A stretch of DNA of 33,644 bases from Nemertoderma westbladi (Eukaryota > Xenacoelomorpha > Nemertodermatida > Nemertodermatidae), in NCBI GenBank assembly GCA_032718475.1, contig JAUCBJ010003919.1:1-33644 (forward strand), in the 5' to 3' direction. A program made the translations under genes and the position numbers. Position 1 is the first letter of the stretch, and each line of letters starts with the position of its first letter. This document shows positions 32,649-33,644 of the stretch, in pieces. The notes below the pieces were generated by a model, which searched no databases, had not been told where the DNA came from, and saw nothing but the letters and a program-made list of their open reading frames with translations.

Positions 32649-33644
32649 TATTGTAGGACACAAGGGGTTAAATTTATTGTAGGACACAAAGGGTTAAATT
32701 TATTGTAGGACACAAAGGGTTAAATTTATTGTAGGACACAAGGGGTTAAATTTATTGTAGGACACAAGGGATTAAATTTATTGTAGGACACAAAGGGTTA
32801 AATTTATTGTAGGACACAAAGGGTTAAATTTATTGTAGGACACAAGGGATTAAATTTATTGTAGGACACAAAGGGTTAAATTTATTGTAGGACACAAAGG
32901 GTTAAATTTATTGTAGGACACAAGGGGTTGAATTTATTGTAGGACACAAAGGGTTAAATTTATTGTAGGACACAAAGGGTTAAATTTATTGTAGGACACA
33001 AAGGGTTAAATTTATTGTAGGACACAAGGGATTAAATTTATTGTAGGACACAAGGGGTTAAATTTATTGTAGGACACAAAGGGTTAAATTTATTGTAGGA
33101 CACAAAGGGTTAAATTTATTGTAGGACACAAGGGATTAAATTTATTGTAGGACACAAGGGGTTGAATTTATTGTAGGACACAAAGGGTTAAATTTATTGT
33201 AGGACACAAAGGGTTAAATTTATTGTAGGACACAAGGGATTAAATTTATTGTAGGACACAAGGGGTTAAATTTATTGTAGGACACAAAGGGTTAAATTTA
33301 TTGTAGGACACAAAGGGTTAAATTTATTGTAGGACACAAGGGATTAAATTTATTGTAGGACACAAAGGGTTAAATTTATTGTAGGACACAAAGGGTTAAA
33401 TTTATTGTAGGACACAAGAGATTAAATTTATTGTAGGACACAAGGGGTTGAATTTATTGTAGGACACAAAGGGTTAAATTTATTGTAGGACACAAAGGGT
33501 TAAATTTATTGTAGGACACAAGGGATTAAATTTATTGTAGGACACAAAGGGTTAAATTTATTGTAGGACACAAGGGATTAAATTTATTGTAGGATACAAA
33601 GGGTTAAATTTATTGTAGGACACAAGAGATTAAATTTATTGTAG
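32649..33644. repeat. 26-bp minisatellite MS5 (at least 38 units, runs off the window)
   Basis: Unit ATTGTAGGACACAAAGGGTT followed by AAATTT, with variants AAGGGGTTA, AAGGGATTA, AAGAGATTA and AAGGGGTTG in a partly repeating order. Length is almost invariant (26 bases). The minus strand has an AATAAA in every unit. The right boundary lies outside the window. Confidence 0.96.

Noticed and set aside
32649-33644. Telomeric or subtelomeric repeat because of GGGTTA in each unit.
   Set aside because: The 26-bp unit has a single GGGTTA and common GGGATTA/GGGGTTG variants; not a tandem hexamer.

Overview
This is a eukaryotic, animal nuclear window of about 33.6 kb. It is AT-rich and intron-bearing, with canonical GT/AG splice sites and long (G)n/(C)n runs. 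The two genes present, an SLC26 anion transporter and a ZO/tight-junction protein, are animal families. The ~200 bp introns between compact exons, foldback MITE-like repeats and many small motifs around CCCCCTAGCGG would suit an ascidian tunicate. That assignment is a guess from style only. No prokaryotic genes, tRNA, rRNA or CRISPR were seen.

Layout. 1-897: foldback and dispersed repeats. 898-2858 (+): one long 3'-terminal exon of an SLC26 gene, covering most of the membrane domain plus the STAS domain. 2859-6172: no exon found; a 39-bp perfect palindrome, a 30-bp minisatellite, and a 1,380-bp TA-target transposon that landed inside that minisatellite. 6173-22193 (-): eight consecutive exons of a ZO-1/TJP1-like gene (PDZ1, PDZ2, basic linker, PDZ3, SH3). 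All seven junctions were checked and keep phase. A 9.5-kb 30-bp-unit minisatellite fills almost the whole intron that splits PDZ1. 22194-33644: no recognised exon; a 31-bp array (23.6-25.9 kb), a 51-bp array (29.5-31.4 kb), a 26-bp array running off the right edge, further foldback repeats, and a short inverted-repeat element carrying a degenerate hammerhead ribozyme fold.

Tandem arrays make up roughly 45% of the window. The two genes are on opposite strands. The ZO guanylate-kinase-like exons expected after exon 8 are not visible before the SLC26 exon, so SLC26 may be nested in a ZO intron, or the ZO product may be short.

The most interesting signals are: (1) the hammerhead-like fold at 29.3 kb; (2) tandem arrays that carry splice-site-like motifs on the ZO sense strand (acceptors in the 9.5-kb array, donors in the 51-bp array, and real copies of the exon 3 donor in a 42/43-bp array); (3) a transposon whose empty target site is preserved in the neighbouring minisatellite units; and (4) a minisatellite apparently seeded by the arm of a foldback element. 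I did not find a convincing new multi-gene system.
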